A DNA stretch of 41,717 nt from a candidate division NC10 bacterium CSP1-5 (GTDB lineage: Bacteria; Methylomirabilota; Methylomirabilia; Methylomirabilales; CSP1-5): NCBI GenBank assembly GCA_001443495.1, contig LDXR01000021.1, positions 1 through 41,717 of the forward strand, read 5' to 3'. Positions 1-8,567 of the stretch are shown piece by piece (position 1 is the stretch's first letter; every line of letters begins with the position of its first letter). The notes beneath the pieces are model-generated. The model ran no database searches and was not told the origin of the DNA. It saw nothing but the letters and a program-made list of their open reading frames with translations. Made by a program: the position numbers and the translations under genes.

Positions 1-267
1 TGTGGGGGAGAGAGCGTAACTCTGAAACACCATGGCGATCTTCCGGGCCCGCGGCGGCAGGTCGTTGACCACCTGCCCTCCGATGAGGACATCGCCCGCG
101 GTCTGTCTCTCGAGGCCGGCGATCATGCGGAGGAGGGTGGTTTTCCCGCAGCCGGATGGCCCCAGAAGGACGAGGAATTCCCCCTCTTTCGTCGCGAGGT
201 CCACGCCGTCCACCGCCTTAACGTCACCGAAGTATTTCTTTATCCCTCGCGTCTCTACGGTGGCCAC
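1..267 (-). CDS. ABC transporter ATP-binding protein, N-terminal part (cut by window edge)
   Basis: This is the first 89 residues of an ABC ATPase of the MalK/UgpC/PotA type, which energises a binding-protein-dependent importer at the inner membrane. Walker A (GPSGCGKTT) lies at residues 36-44 and the Q-loop glutamine (VFQSYAL) at residue 82. Walker B, the signature and the C-terminal regulatory domain lie beyond base 1. The GTG at 267 is chosen because the frame has a stop two codons upstream (TAA at 273). The gene follows the binding-protein gene on the same strand after about 110 bp that contain a hairpin, so it is probably the ATPase of the same importer. The substrate cannot be told. Confidence 0.9.
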   Translation of the reverse strand, partial: MATVETRGIKKYFGDVKAVDGVDLATKEGEFLVLLGPSGCGKTTLLRMIAGLERQTAGDVLIGGQVVNDLPPRARKIAMVFQSYALSPT

Positions 268-312
268 GGATTATCCATTCTCTTGCCGAGGGCTCCTCAG
301 TTGGTAGAAGAC

Positions 313-343
313 GCGGGAGACCCCGCCAACCGGAGTCTCCCGC
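313..343 (-). other. Intercistronic hairpin between binding-protein and ATPase genes
   Basis: A perfect 9-bp inverted repeat (313-321 with 335-343, GCGGGAGAC arm, 13-nt loop) lies between the stop of the solute-binding-protein gene and the start of the ATPase gene. No clear U-run follows on the minus strand. Such hairpins downstream of binding-protein genes are known in other importers to protect the upstream mRNA or attenuate readthrough, giving more binding protein than ATPase. That role is inference here. Confidence 0.45.
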
Positions 344-376
344 CAGGAATCGAGCAACACCCTCTCTGTCGGCGGC

Positions 377-1774
377 CTAAACTAGCCCTCTCTCCTTCCA
401 CTTGGCGAAAATGCGCTTGCAGGCCGCATCCGCTTCCGTCAGCGCCTCCTCCGGCGTTGCCGCGCCGCTCGCCGCCTTGGCAAACATCGTGTTGATGACC
501 CACGTGCTGAAGATTTCATCGATGGCCGCGGTGGAGTACCCCGGGTAGCCGACGTTGGTCGCCCACTTCAGGACGTCGTCCAGGACCTTGTACTTATCGG
601 GGGGCGTGGCCCTGGGGTCGGGCGAGAGGAGCTTCACGAGGTCCGGGACCGTCTTTTCGAAGCAGGGGAAGTCGTAGAACTGGCCTTCGACGAACGCCTG
701 CCGGAAGTTCGTGACGTAGTCGACGAGGAACTTCTTCGCCCCCTCCTGGTTCTCGGCGAACTTCCAGATGACGTAGCACTGCATCACGTGCTCAAGCCCG
801 ATGGCCCGCACCGGCCCCTTGAGGGCCTTGGTCAGCCCGATCTCTGCCTTGAGCTCGATCTCCTTCTTGGTGGCCGGGCTTATAATCTTGGGGTTGTCCT
901 TCTCCGCCGTGCGGGTGGTTGAGATGGCGTTCAGGACTACCGAGAGCTTGCCAGATACCATGCCTCGATTATTAGAGGAGGCGTCCCAGGTGAAGACCTC
1001 CGCGGTCATGGCCTCCTCGAAGAGGGCCTTGACAAACTTGAGCGCGTCCAGCGTCTGCTTGGAGTTCAGGACCAGGTTTCCGGCCTCATCCTGCTCGTGA
1101 GCTCCCCAGGAGTACATGATGGTCCGCATGGCCATCCCGGTGTCAATCTCCTGGGACAGGCCGACCCCTACGGGGTTGCCGAACTGCTTCTTGATCTTCG
1201 CTCCTGCGGTCCGCACGTCGTCCCAACTCGCCGGGCCCTTGGGCATGCCGACCGCCCCAAAGAGGTCTTGGCGATAGTTGACCGGATCTGGAGTAAAGGA
1301 CGGAGAGAAGGCGAAGTACTTCTTGGTCTTGGGGTTGTAGGTGCTCTTGATGCCCAGGTCGATCGGCTTGCCGAACTTACGCTCGCACTCCTGATAGATC
1401 TCCTTGTGGTCGATGACCTGCTCCTCGAACGCGGGGGGCGGCCAGTTAAACATGAACAGGTCATGCCCCTTCTGGGCGGAAACCTCGGCGGCTCCGCGGG
1501 CATTGATGCCGGCGAGGCCGATGTTGTCCACGATCACCTCGGTATTGTTCTTCTGCCCCCATTCGACGGCGTACTTCTTGTTGAACCACTCGTCGTATGC
1601 CGGGACGAAATGGACCCAGTTGAGGATCTTCAGCGTCTTCTTTTGCGCATCGGACCGTCCGGGAATGATGATATTGGCGCCGAGGCCCGCTGCCAACGCC
1701 CCCGCGCCGGCCGCCTTGATGAAATCTCGCCTAGAGACACCCTGCTGTTCCTCCCTTTCCTTCTTCTCCTCCAT
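377..1774 (-). CDS. Tat-exported extracellular solute-binding protein (family 1) of an ABC importer
   Basis: A 465-residue periplasmic binding protein that should capture a small solute and deliver it to an inner-membrane ABC importer. The N-terminus has a twin-arginine motif (SRRDFIKAAG, about residues 13-22) followed by an Ala/Gly-rich hydrophobic stretch, as in Tat signals. The mature part looks like a family 1 (MalE/PotD-like) binding protein, including the late run of aromatic and charged residues around the hinge. The ATG at 1774 is chosen over the longer frame back to 1894 because a strong AAGGAGGG ribosome site (1781-1788) lies 6 bases before it. A good sigma-70 promoter lies upstream. 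The ATPase gene follows; no permease gene is in the window. Sugar or polyamine are both possible substrates. Confidence 0.85.
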   Translation of the reverse strand: MEEKKEREEQQGVSRRDFIKAAGAGALAAGLGANIIIPGRSDAQKKTLKILNWVHFVPAYDEWFNKKYAVEWGQKNNTEVIVDNIGLAGINARGAAEVSAQKGHDLFMFNWPPPAFEEQVIDHKEIYQECERKFGKPIDLGIKSTYNPKTKKYFAFSPSFTPDPVNYRQDLFGAVGMPKGPASWDDVRTAGAKIKKQFGNPVGVGLSQEIDTGMAMRTIMYSWGAHEQDEAGNLVLNSKQTLDALKFVKALFEEAMTAEVFTWDASSNNRGMVSGKLSVVLNAISTTRTAEKDNPKIISPATKKEIELKAEIGLTKALKGPVRAIGLEHVMQCYVIWKFAENQEGAKKFLVDYVTNFRQAFVEGQFYDFPCFEKTVPDLVKLLSPDPRATPPDKYKVLDDVLKWATNVGYPGYSTAAIDEIFSTWVINTMFAKAASGAATPEEALTEADAACKRIFAKWKERGLV

Positions 1775-1908
1775 AGCAACCCTCCTTAATGGAGAAATGT
1801 AGAGACCACGACCGAGACCAACCCGGACTCTCCGAACTCTGGTGGCCTGGCACCGTTGAGCGACTGGCCTTCTGGAAGGGACCCCCAGGGGCATTGAAGG
1901 CGAGCGGA

Positions 1909-1937
1909 ATTACATCACGACCCAGGGGGGCTGTCAA
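1909..1937 (-). promoter_or_regulatory. Sigma-70-type promoter for the binding-protein gene
   Basis: On the minus strand TTGACA (1937-1932) is followed after 17 bp by TGTAAT (1914-1909), which matches 6/6 and 5/6 of the consensus at ideal spacing. Transcription would start near 1902, leaving a leader of about 125 nt before the ATG at 1774. Confidence 0.6.
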
Positions 1938-1983
1938 GAGCTTCGGAAGCATTCGGGGCCTTGGATTGACACGGAAACATGGG

Positions 1984-2054
1984 GTACAGTAGGGTACAGC
2001 CGGGCAGGAGGTACAGGAAGGTACAGCAGTACAGGAAGATGCAGAGGGGTGCAG
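1984..2054. repeat. Degenerate GTACAG short repeats
   Basis: The word GTACAG occurs five times, starting at 1984, 1994, 2011, 2021 and 2029, with the related ATGCAG and GTGCAG at 2039 and 2049. Steps are mostly 8-10 bp. The array runs to, or into, the first codons of the dppD-like gene, and the GTG at 2049 is itself part of it. No reverse-complement arm is visible. It is one of several word arrays at gene borders in this window. Confidence 0.55.
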
Positions 2055-3065
2055 GGCGAAGTGCGGGAAAGTGAAAGGGCGGTGGGTACGCTGCTACAAG
2101 TGAAAGATTTGCGGACACACTTTTTCACCCTGGAAGGGGTCATCAGGGCCGTGGATGGGGTCTCGTATGATGTCCGCCAAGGAGAGACGGTCGCCATTGT
2201 CGGGGAGAGTGGCTGCGGCAAGTCGGTGAGCGCCCTCAGCATCATGCGGCTGATCCCGTATCCTCCGGGTCGCATCGTGGCGGGCGAGATCTGGTTTAAC
2301 GGAAAGAATCTCCTGGCCCTCAGCGATGAGGAGATGCGGCAGGTGCGGGGCAAGGAGATCGCGATGATCTTTCAGGAGCCCATGACCTCGCTCAACCCTA
2401 CGCTCACCATCGGGCGCCAGCTAACCGAGACCCTCGAGGCGCACCTCGAGATGCAGGCTTCCGAGGCGGAAGGACGAGCCGCCGAGCTCCTTCGCCTCGT
2501 GGGCATCCCCGAGCCCGAGCGCCGCCTGCGCCAGTACCCACACCAGTTCAGTGGCGGCATGCGCCAGCGGGTCATGGTCGCCATGGCGCTCAGCTGTAAT
2601 CCCAAGCTGATATTGGCGGACGAACCGACGACTGCCCTGGACGTGACGATCCAGGCCCAGATCCTGGAACTCATGAAGGAGCTAAGCAAGCGGTTTGGGG
2701 TGGCCATGGTTATCATCACACACAATCTGGGGGTCGTGGCCCGCTATGCGGACCGGGTGAACGTGATGTACGCGGGCAAGATGATCGAGCGGGGGTCTGC
2801 GCGTGACATCTATGAGACTCCCCGCCATCCGTATACCCTGGGTCTGCTGCGTTCGGTGCCGCGACTGGACCAGCCGCGGAAGGCGAGACTGGAGCCCATT
2901 GACGGGCAGCCTCCCGATCTGGCCAATCTGCCTCCGGGATGCAGCTTCAGGCTGCGCTGTACATTTGCCATCGACAGGTGTGCCCACGAGGTTCCGCCGC
3001 TGATCCCGGTGGGGGCCGGGCACGTCTCCGCCTGCTGGGTGGCGGATACCCTGCATGGGAAGTGA
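2049..3065 (+). CDS. dppD: Peptide-type ABC transporter ATP-binding protein (DppD/OppD family)
   Basis: One of the two ATPase subunits of a di/oligopeptide or nickel importer. The 338-residue frame shows Walker A (GESGCGKS), signature FSGGMRQR, Walker B ([11 protein letters not shown]) and an H-loop (ITHN). The C-terminal family extension contains spaced cysteines (CSFRLRC, then two more), the region that holds an iron-sulfur cluster in characterised OppD/DppD proteins. The start is uncertain: GTG codons at 2049, 2061 and 2082 are in frame. The one at 2082 gives the family-like start [10 protein letters not shown]; the one at 2061 has AGGG four bases upstream. The dppF-like gene follows after 8 bp. 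No permease or peptide-binding gene is nearby, so the rest of the importer must be encoded elsewhere. Confidence 0.92.
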   Translation: MQGEVRESERAVGTLLQVKDLRTHFFTLEGVIRAVDGVSYDVRQGETVAIVGESGCGKSVSALSIMRLIPYPPGRIVAGEIWFNGKNLLALSDEEMRQVRGKEIAMIFQEPMTSLNPTLTIGRQLTETLEAHLEMQASEAEGRAAELLRLVGIPEPERRLRQYPHQFSGGMRQRVMVAMALSCNPKLILADEPTTALDVTIQAQILELMKELSKRFGVAMVIITHNLGVVARYADRVNVMYAGKMIERGSARDIYETPRHPYTLGLLRSVPRLDQPRKARLEPIDGQPPDLANLPPGCSFRLRCTFAIDRCAHEVPPLIPVGAGHVSACWVADTLHGK

Positions 3066-3073
3066 GGGTGACA

Positions 3074-4123
3074 ATGGGGACGATCGGCCCCCAGCCACCG
3101 GCGAGGAGGGAGGAAGGTCCGAGCATCGAGGGGGATGTCCTCCTTGAGGTGCGGCGTCTCCGTAAGTACTTCCCCGTGACCTCGGGGGTCCTCTTTCAGC
3201 GACGGGTGGGCCTCATAAAGGCGGTGGACGATGTCTCCTTCTCTATCCGAAAGGGGGAGACACTGGGGCTGGTGGGGGAGTCAGGATCGGGCAAGACGAC
3301 CACGGGTCGTTGTATCCTCCAGCTGGATCGGCCGACGTCTGGAGAGGTCCGCTTCGAAGGGCGAGACCTGGCGCAATTGGATGAGGCCGAGCTCCGGCCC
3401 GTGCGACGCAGGATGCAGGTGATCTTCCAGGACCCTTACAGCTCCCTGAATCCCCGGATGACGATCGGACAGATCATCGGGGAGCCGCTTCGGGTGCACG
3501 AGATCCTGGAGGCGAAGGGAGAGGTTCGCGAGCGGGCGAGGGAACTCCTCTCGGTGGTGGGGCTCAACCCCGCGATGGCGGATCGGTTCCCCCATGAGCT
3601 GTCGGGGGGGGAGCGGCAACGGGTGGGGATTGCCCGGGCCCTTTCGCTCCAGCCAAGCTTCATCGTGTGCGATGAGCCGGTCTCGGCCCTGGATGTCTCG
3701 ATTCAGGCCCAGATCATCAACCTGCTCGAGGATCTGCAGGCCCGGTTCGGCCTCACGTATCTTTTCATCGCCCACGACCTTTCAGTGGTCCGGCACATCG
3801 GCGATCGGGTGGCCGTGATGTACCTGGGCAAGATCGTTGAGGTGGCGGACCGCCGCGAGCTCTACGAGAACCCCCTCCACCCGTACACGCAGGCCCTCCT
3901 CTCCGCCGTTCCCGTTCCGGACCCGGCGGTCGAGGCGAAACGCGAGCGCGTCATTCTCAGGGGCGAAGTCCCCAGTGCGTTGAACCCTCCCTCCGGCTGT
4001 GTCTTCCATCCCCGATGTCCCATGGCCATCCCGGAGTGCAGCCAGGGCGTCCCGGAGCTTCGAGAGGTCTCGCCGAATCACTGGGTCGCCTGCATCCGGG
4101 CCGAGGGGTACCAGTCCGCGTAG
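3074..4123 (+). CDS. dppF: Peptide-type ABC transporter ATP-binding protein (DppF/OppF family)
   Basis: The 349-residue partner ATPase of the preceding DppD-like subunit; the two form the heterodimer that drives peptide uptake. It carries Walker A (GESGSGKTT), signature LSGGERQR, Walker B ([12 protein letters not shown]), the H-loop IAHD, and the oligopeptide C-terminal extension with CVFHPRCP. The ATG at 3074, with GAGGG just upstream in the dppD stop region, gives the family-typical start; a longer frame back to 2939 only overlaps dppD. The 8-bp gap implies one mRNA with dppD. The second identifiable extension Cys motif is shorter than in the DppD partner. Confidence 0.93.
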   Translation: MGTIGPQPPARREEGPSIEGDVLLEVRRLRKYFPVTSGVLFQRRVGLIKAVDDVSFSIRKGETLGLVGESGSGKTTTGRCILQLDRPTSGEVRFEGRDLAQLDEAELRPVRRRMQVIFQDPYSSLNPRMTIGQIIGEPLRVHEILEAKGEVRERARELLSVVGLNPAMADRFPHELSGGERQRVGIARALSLQPSFIVCDEPVSALDVSIQAQIINLLEDLQARFGLTYLFIAHDLSVVRHIGDRVAVMYLGKIVEVADRRELYENPLHPYTQALLSAVPVPDPAVEAKRERVILRGEVPSALNPPSGCVFHPRCPMAIPECSQGVPELREVSPNHWVACIRAEGYQSA

Positions 4124-4302
4124 GGCCTCTCCTCATGATCCCAACCTGCGTATCCCCACTTCTGCCGAAATTTTCCGGCTTGCCAACGGTTGTTCCTCTT
4201 CTGTACCTTTGAACCCACGTCGGATGATCCCTGCCGGAGTGCCAGGCTCGCAGTAGGACCGCGTGGAGAGAGTTCCCGAAGGCGAGGTGCAGGGAGATCG
4301 TC

Positions 4303-5862
4303 ATGCTGGGTGGCAACCGCCGGGAGACATGGGGAACCAAGATCGGGTTGATCCTGGCCCTCGCCGGGAATGCCATTGGCATCGGGAATTTTCTCCGCTT
4401 CCCCGTCCAGGCCGCCCAAAATGGCGGAGGCGCCTTCATGATCCCGTATTTCGTGGCGCTGATCCTAATGGGGATCCCTTTGATGTGGGTCGAGTGCGCC
4501 ATCGGCCGACTGGGGGGGCGATACGGACACGGTCACGCCGCCGGCATGTTCGGGCTCCTGTGGAGGCACCCGTTCGCGAAGTATTTGGGGATGGTGGGGC
4601 TGGTCATCCCCTTCACCATCGCCCTCTACTACATCTACATCACCGGCTGGACGCTTGCCTATGGGTATTTCTCTCTCACGGGCAATTACTTTGGAGTCAC
4701 GAGCCGCGAGGCTATGGGGGCCTATCTGAAAGGCTTCCAAGGGGTCGAGTCAAACCAGTACTTCTCCGGCGCCGGCACGGCCTATGTTTTTTTCCTCATC
4801 ACGCTGGCACTCAGTATGTACATCATTTTCCATGGAGTTCGAGGGGGTATCGAAACACTGGCCAAGGTGGCCATGCCCATTCTGTTTCTGATCGCTATCG
4901 CGCTGATGATTCGAGTCCTCACCTTGGGAACTCCGGACCCGAGTTATCCGGACCGCAACGTCTTGAACGGGCTTGGCTTTGTCTGGAACCCCCAGCCCGA
5001 GCGCCTCACCGATGCGACCATCTGGTTGGCGGCGGCGGGACAGATCTTTTTCACATTGAGCATCGGGACCGGCTGTATCTCGACGTATGCCAGCTACATG
5101 CGGGAGGAGGACGATGTGGCCCTCACGGGGCTGTCCACCGTCAGCCTCAACGAACTCGCCGAGGTGGTCTTAGGGGGAACAATAGCGATCACCGCTTCCG
5201 TGGTCTTCTTTGGCCTCGCCGAGACCGAAGCGATTGCCAAGGGTGGGGCCTTCAATCTGGGCTTTCAGGCCCTACCTCTTATCTTCCAGAAGATCCCCCT
5301 GGGACATCTGTTCGGTGCCCTCTGGTTCGTGCTCCTCTTCCTCGCCGCGATCACCTCTGTGGTGGCGCTGACGCAGCCGGTGATGGCCCTCCTCCAGGAT
5401 GGATTTGGCTGGAGCCGATGGAAAGCGACCTGCGTCCTTCTCGGGGGCGTTTTCATCATGAGTCAACCTGTCATCTTCCTGCTCAAGCACGGTTTTCTCG
5501 ATGAACTCGATTTCTGGGTGGGAAGCTTTGGTCTCGTCCTCTTCGCCCTGATCGAGGCGGTCCTCTTCGCCTGGGTTTTCGGCATGGAACATGGTTGGGC
5601 CGAGATCACGAAGGGCGCGGCCATTCCAGTCCCGAGGGTCTTCTACTATGTGATCAAATACGTGACGCCCCTGTTCCTGTTGTTCATCCTCTTGGCGTGG
5701 GCGATTCAGGACGTTCCGAGCAAGATCCTTATGGTGGGTGTCAACCCGGAGGATGTCGCGTATCTCTGGGGCGCGCGCCTCATGATGGTTGCGATCTTGG
5801 TCGGCTTCGCCCTCTTGGTGAAGGCCGCGACCAGTCGAGCAGAGCGGGGGGTGCAGCCGTGA
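4303..5862 (+). CDS. Sodium-dependent amino-acid symporter, NSS (SNF) family, MetP-like
   Basis: A 519-residue polytopic inner-membrane protein that imports an amino acid with sodium. The first membrane segment holds the NSS signature (GNAIGIGNFLRFP, residues 23-35), which forms the sodium and substrate site. About twelve hydrophobic segments follow, and the length is usual for bacterial NSS proteins. The ATG at 4303 has GGGAG about 8 bases upstream. The stop overlaps the start of a 32-residue membrane peptide gene, which is the arrangement of MetP-MetS, the methionine/alanine importer of Corynebacterium. Methionine or alanine are therefore reasonable guesses at substrate, but the sequence alone does not fix it. 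Confidence 0.92.
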   Translation: MLGGNRRETWGTKIGLILALAGNAIGIGNFLRFPVQAAQNGGGAFMIPYFVALILMGIPLMWVECAIGRLGGRYGHGHAAGMFGLLWRHPFAKYLGMVGLVIPFTIALYYIYITGWTLAYGYFSLTGNYFGVTSREAMGAYLKGFQGVESNQYFSGAGTAYVFFLITLALSMYIIFHGVRGGIETLAKVAMPILFLIAIALMIRVLTLGTPDPSYPDRNVLNGLGFVWNPQPERLTDATIWLAAAGQIFFTLSIGTGCISTYASYMREEDDVALTGLSTVSLNELAEVVLGGTIAITASVVFFGLAETEAIAKGGAFNLGFQALPLIFQKIPLGHLFGALWFVLLFLAAITSVVALTQPVMALLQDGFGWSRWKATCVLLGGVFIMSQPVIFLLKHGFLDELDFWVGSFGLVLFALIEAVLFAWVFGMEHGWAEITKGAAIPVPRVFYYVIKYVTPLFLLFILLAWAIQDVPSKILMVGVNPEDVAYLWGARLMMVAILVGFALLVKAATSRAERGVQP

Positions 5863-5957
5863 CCGTCGCGGGATGGATCCTCCTCGGCCTCTCCTGGGGC
5901 GGCATCATTATTGCAGCCTCGTACTGCATGGGGAAGGTCCTGAAGGGAAAGCGGTAG
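5859..5957 (+). CDS. MetS-like small subunit of NSS transporter (32 aa)
   Basis: A 32-residue single-pass membrane peptide: a hydrophobic segment (residues 3-21, WILLGLSWGGIIIAA core) followed by a short basic tail (KVLKGKR). Its GTG start overlaps the symporter stop as GTGA, so the two should be translated together. Tiny membrane proteins directly after NSS symporters are known as MetS-type subunits, needed with MetP for methionine and alanine uptake in Corynebacterium. Size, topology and coupling all fit. It is too short for most gene finders. Confidence 0.75.
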   Translation: MTVAGWILLGLSWGGIIIAASYCMGKVLKGKR

Positions 5958-5962
5958 ACCCG

Positions 5963-5986
5963 AAGGCTAGAGGAAAGGCTAGAGGA
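5963..5986. repeat. Two perfect 12-bp direct repeats (GGCTAG words)
   Basis: AAGGCTAGAGGA occurs twice without a gap (5963-5974, 5975-5986), directly after the small-subunit stop codon. A related GGCTAGG word recurs after the DRG-like GTPase gene near 21863. Confidence 0.6.
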
Positions 5987-6050
5987 AAAGATGTCGAGTT
6001 CGCCGGGCCATCCTGATCGGGACCTCGGAAGAGTAACAGAGAGGGGAGAG

Positions 6051-6893
6051 ATGAGACGGACCGCCTCGCTCGTTGGCCTGCTCGTGCTCGTAGTTCCGCT
6101 CGGCGTTGGCGCAGCCGACGCTCCGCCCCCATCCGCGGAGCGGCAAGATTATGCGTACATCATCCGATCACTGAACCAGGCCATGACGGCAGGGTGCAGC
6201 GGAGAGGTGAGGCCGGATCGCGCCATTATTGTGGGCGGGGTGACGGCCGAGAGCCTGAAGCCGGCAGAGGCCAGAGACCAGCTCGACAGGCAACTGGGTG
6301 AGATCCAGAAATATGTCTCGCAGCGGGGCGGAACGGTTCATGTGAGGGAGCGAGTGCGAGGGGTGCGCGGCATGCCGCACGATCCACGCCATGGGAAGAC
6401 GGATCAGCTTCCCTTCGTGTTGATGCAGCGCCTCGAGGTCGAATTTCCACTCGGCGTCGATATCGATGAGACGCTCGAGCGACTGCTGCAACTTGGCCTT
6501 GACCAATACGGCAGGAACGTGCGCCTCGAGTACCAGGCCACACCTCCCCAGGTCGTCGTGCGGTATCGCTTCTTGAACCTGAGAGACGCGCTACAGAACA
6601 TCCATCAGCAGTGTAAGGCCAAGGCCCTGCAGCAGTGGTGCGAGATGAACACACCGGCCGGTGAGCAGCAGGCCTGCGTACAGACGCTGGGCGCGATCGG
6701 TCATCGTTTTGTCACGCAAGGCCTGATGCTGCAATCTCAGCCGGTGCTCGGAGAGCACGGACAAGGTACGCCGGTGCACATCGCTTATCCCTGGAACGAG
6801 GGACAGCTCCACGCCATCGAGTTGCTCGGTGATGCACCGCTCCGGCTCCACGGCACCATTACGCTGATGCTACCGAGCGCTCGGGGCTGGTGA
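6051..6893 (+). CDS. Exported protein of unknown function
   Basis: A 280-residue protein I do not recognise. It starts with a plain signal peptide (MRRTASLVGLLVLVVPLGVGA, cleavage near residue 21). The mature part has a region (IIVGGVTAESLKPAEARDQL onward) that faintly recalls SIMPL/DUF541 proteins, then a mixed region with four cysteines (one in the N-terminal third, three in the C-terminal half) that could form disulfides in the periplasm. The ATG at 6051, preceded by GGGGAGAG, is preferred over 5991. Its stop overlaps the ATG of the next exported protein (TGATG), so the pair is probably one functional unit. Confidence 0.75.
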   Translation: MRRTASLVGLLVLVVPLGVGAADAPPPSAERQDYAYIIRSLNQAMTAGCSGEVRPDRAIIVGGVTAESLKPAEARDQLDRQLGEIQKYVSQRGGTVHVRERVRGVRGMPHDPRHGKTDQLPFVLMQRLEVEFPLGVDIDETLERLLQLGLDQYGRNVRLEYQATPPQVVVRYRFLNLRDALQNIHQQCKAKALQQWCEMNTPAGEQQACVQTLGAIGHRFVTQGLMLQSQPVLGEHGQGTPVHIAYPWNEGQLHAIELLGDAPLRLHGTITLMLPSARGW

Positions 6894-8548
6894 TGCCGAT
6901 CATCCTCCTGAGCCTGCTCCTCGTGCTGCCGGCCACGGCATCGGCCGAGCCCATCCAGCACCGCCTGTTGCGTACCATCCAGACCGGCACCCTACAACAC
7001 CTCGAACTTTCCGAGGTCCTCGGGTATGCCAAGGGCGATCAGGCAGATTTCCTGGGGCACGTGCTGGCGCGATCGGCGCTCGTGGTCCTCGGCAGGGATG
7101 AGGGCTTTCCCGATTGGCCAGTCACGAAACTCCTCGATCGCGCGCTGAATCAGCTCCAGCGGCGCTCTCATGCGTACCGTCTGCCGCCGGAGGTGCCGGC
7201 TGGCTTTGACGGAGCGGACCTGATCTTTACGCTGGTGTACGCCATGGTCATGGGTGGCGAGGCCGAAAAGGCCATCGATGTCCTGGAAACTCGTCTCGAT
7301 TCGGGGAACGCCTACGTTCGGGGGGTGGTGTTGCAGGGACTGCGCAATATCGGCAGCCAGCGGGCCAACAGTGTGGTCCAACAGGTGGCCGATACCCGCG
7401 ATGACCGCAATCTGGCCGAGAACCTCCTGGCGGATCAGCAGTATCCGTTTCTTGAGGAGCTGCAACAGCACCTGCACCTCATCCCGAGCGATAGGCGCGC
7501 GCGCACGGAATTACTCGCGATCGCCAGGGAGCGCTGTAGCCGACCGGCGGCCCTGGCCGTCTACTTCCTGGGGTTTTTGGCCGAGAGCGAGGATTGGAGA
7601 CAGGCCGATGCTGAGCTGGAGCTGCTCCGCGATCTCACCCGCGCGTCGTGCTTTTACACCCGCTACTTCGCCATCCGCGCCCTGGCCCTGCGTTCGGCCG
7701 AGTCCATTGAGTTCTGGACGAACCTCTACCGCTGGGAAGAAGATGCCTGGCAGCGGGCCCAACTTGTGCGCATCGGCTTCGCCCGCTTTGGGCAGGCGTT
7801 CGCCACACCGGCCCTCGAGCTCCTCGCTGATGAGCCTGTCCAGTACGTGCAATGGGAACTCACGCACGGCAATATCGACCTCCGGGAAGGGGCACGGTTC
7901 CGCGGTTACTGGGACATCTGGCAGCCGCCCACGCTCCAGTTTCGGTTGAACTTCCCCGACGGGAGCGGGCGGATGAAGGACCACGATGTGGATGCGCTGC
8001 TCTCCTGGCTTGAGAAGGGAGCTCGCCCTCGCCATCCCTGGGTGCACAATCATCTGCTCTACCGGCTGGCGCGGCATGTCTCAGGAAGGGATACGCGCCG
8101 GTATCTCAGGATCTTCGACTCGATTCCGGAGAAGGCCGAGCACTGGTGGGTCCTGCAGAATCTTGCGGATGCGCAGGCCCTGCCGTTGCTCAAATACTGG
8201 CACATGCTGGAGGCAAAGCAGGGGCAGCGAGATGTGCTCGTGAAACTCATCGCGCGATTGGAAGACGCCGGACCCCAGTCGAGACGAAGCCGCGAGACCT
8301 GCTGCCACCCCACCCCGGAGTGTCTCCTCTCGTGGATCCACGCCCTGCCGGCTCGTGGTCACGAGGTGAAGATCACCACGGCAGAGCAGGCCAAGGCCTG
8401 GCTCCAGGGGACCAGTACCGCTTCAGTCGAGATACGATTTACTGATTCTCTCAGCCGTATCGCTCTCGTGACCCGGCCGGGAGTTGAGGAGGCAGGGCGG
8501 TGGGAACACCTCTACGGCTGCTGGCGCCGGACCCAGCCTGCCCAATGA
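6893..8548 (+). CDS. Exported alpha-solenoid (HEAT-like) protein of unknown function
   Basis: A 551-residue protein with a signal peptide (MPIILLSLLLVLPATASA, cleavage before EPIQ). The mature chain is nearly all helical in character, with repeating Leu/Ala-rich segments of about 30-40 residues (for example around VRGVVLQGLRNIGSQ and TRYFAIRALALRS), like HEAT or related solenoid repeats that bind protein partners. No enzyme motif is visible. The ATG at 6893 overlaps the stop of the preceding exported protein, so both are likely made together and may interact in the periplasm. I do not recognise the family. Confidence 0.75.
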   Translation: MPIILLSLLLVLPATASAEPIQHRLLRTIQTGTLQHLELSEVLGYAKGDQADFLGHVLARSALVVLGRDEGFPDWPVTKLLDRALNQLQRRSHAYRLPPEVPAGFDGADLIFTLVYAMVMGGEAEKAIDVLETRLDSGNAYVRGVVLQGLRNIGSQRANSVVQQVADTRDDRNLAENLLADQQYPFLEELQQHLHLIPSDRRARTELLAIARERCSRPAALAVYFLGFLAESEDWRQADAELELLRDLTRASCFYTRYFAIRALALRSAESIEFWTNLYRWEEDAWQRAQLVRIGFARFGQAFATPALELLADEPVQYVQWELTHGNIDLREGARFRGYWDIWQPPTLQFRLNFPDGSGRMKDHDVDALLSWLEKGARPRHPWVHNHLLYRLARHVSGRDTRRYLRIFDSIPEKAEHWWVLQNLADAQALPLLKYWHMLEAKQGQRDVLVKLIARLEDAGPQSRRSRETCCHPTPECLLSWIHALPARGHEVKITTAEQAKAWLQGTSTASVEIRFTDSLSRIALVTRPGVEEAGRWEHLYGCWRRTQPAQ

Positions 8549-8549
8549 T

Positions 8550-8564
8550 CCCCGTGCGACGGGG
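8550..8564. terminator. Short hairpin between convergent genes
   Basis: A 6-bp stem (CCCCGT / ACGGGG) with a 3-nt loop sits directly after the stop of the solenoid protein gene and before the stop of the convergent glycosyltransferase gene. It has no U-run, so termination is only possible. Confidence 0.25.
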
Positions 8565-8567
8565 GCA

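Noticed and set aside
1966-1971. Plus-strand TTGACA as promoter of dppD
   Set aside because: No acceptable -10 at 16-18 bp; the nearest TACAGT is only 13 bp away.
4263-5504. Open frame of 413 codons overlapping the NSS symporter
   Set aside because: Same strand, other frame; Arg/Gly/His-rich composition typical of a shadow, while the symporter frame carries the family signature.
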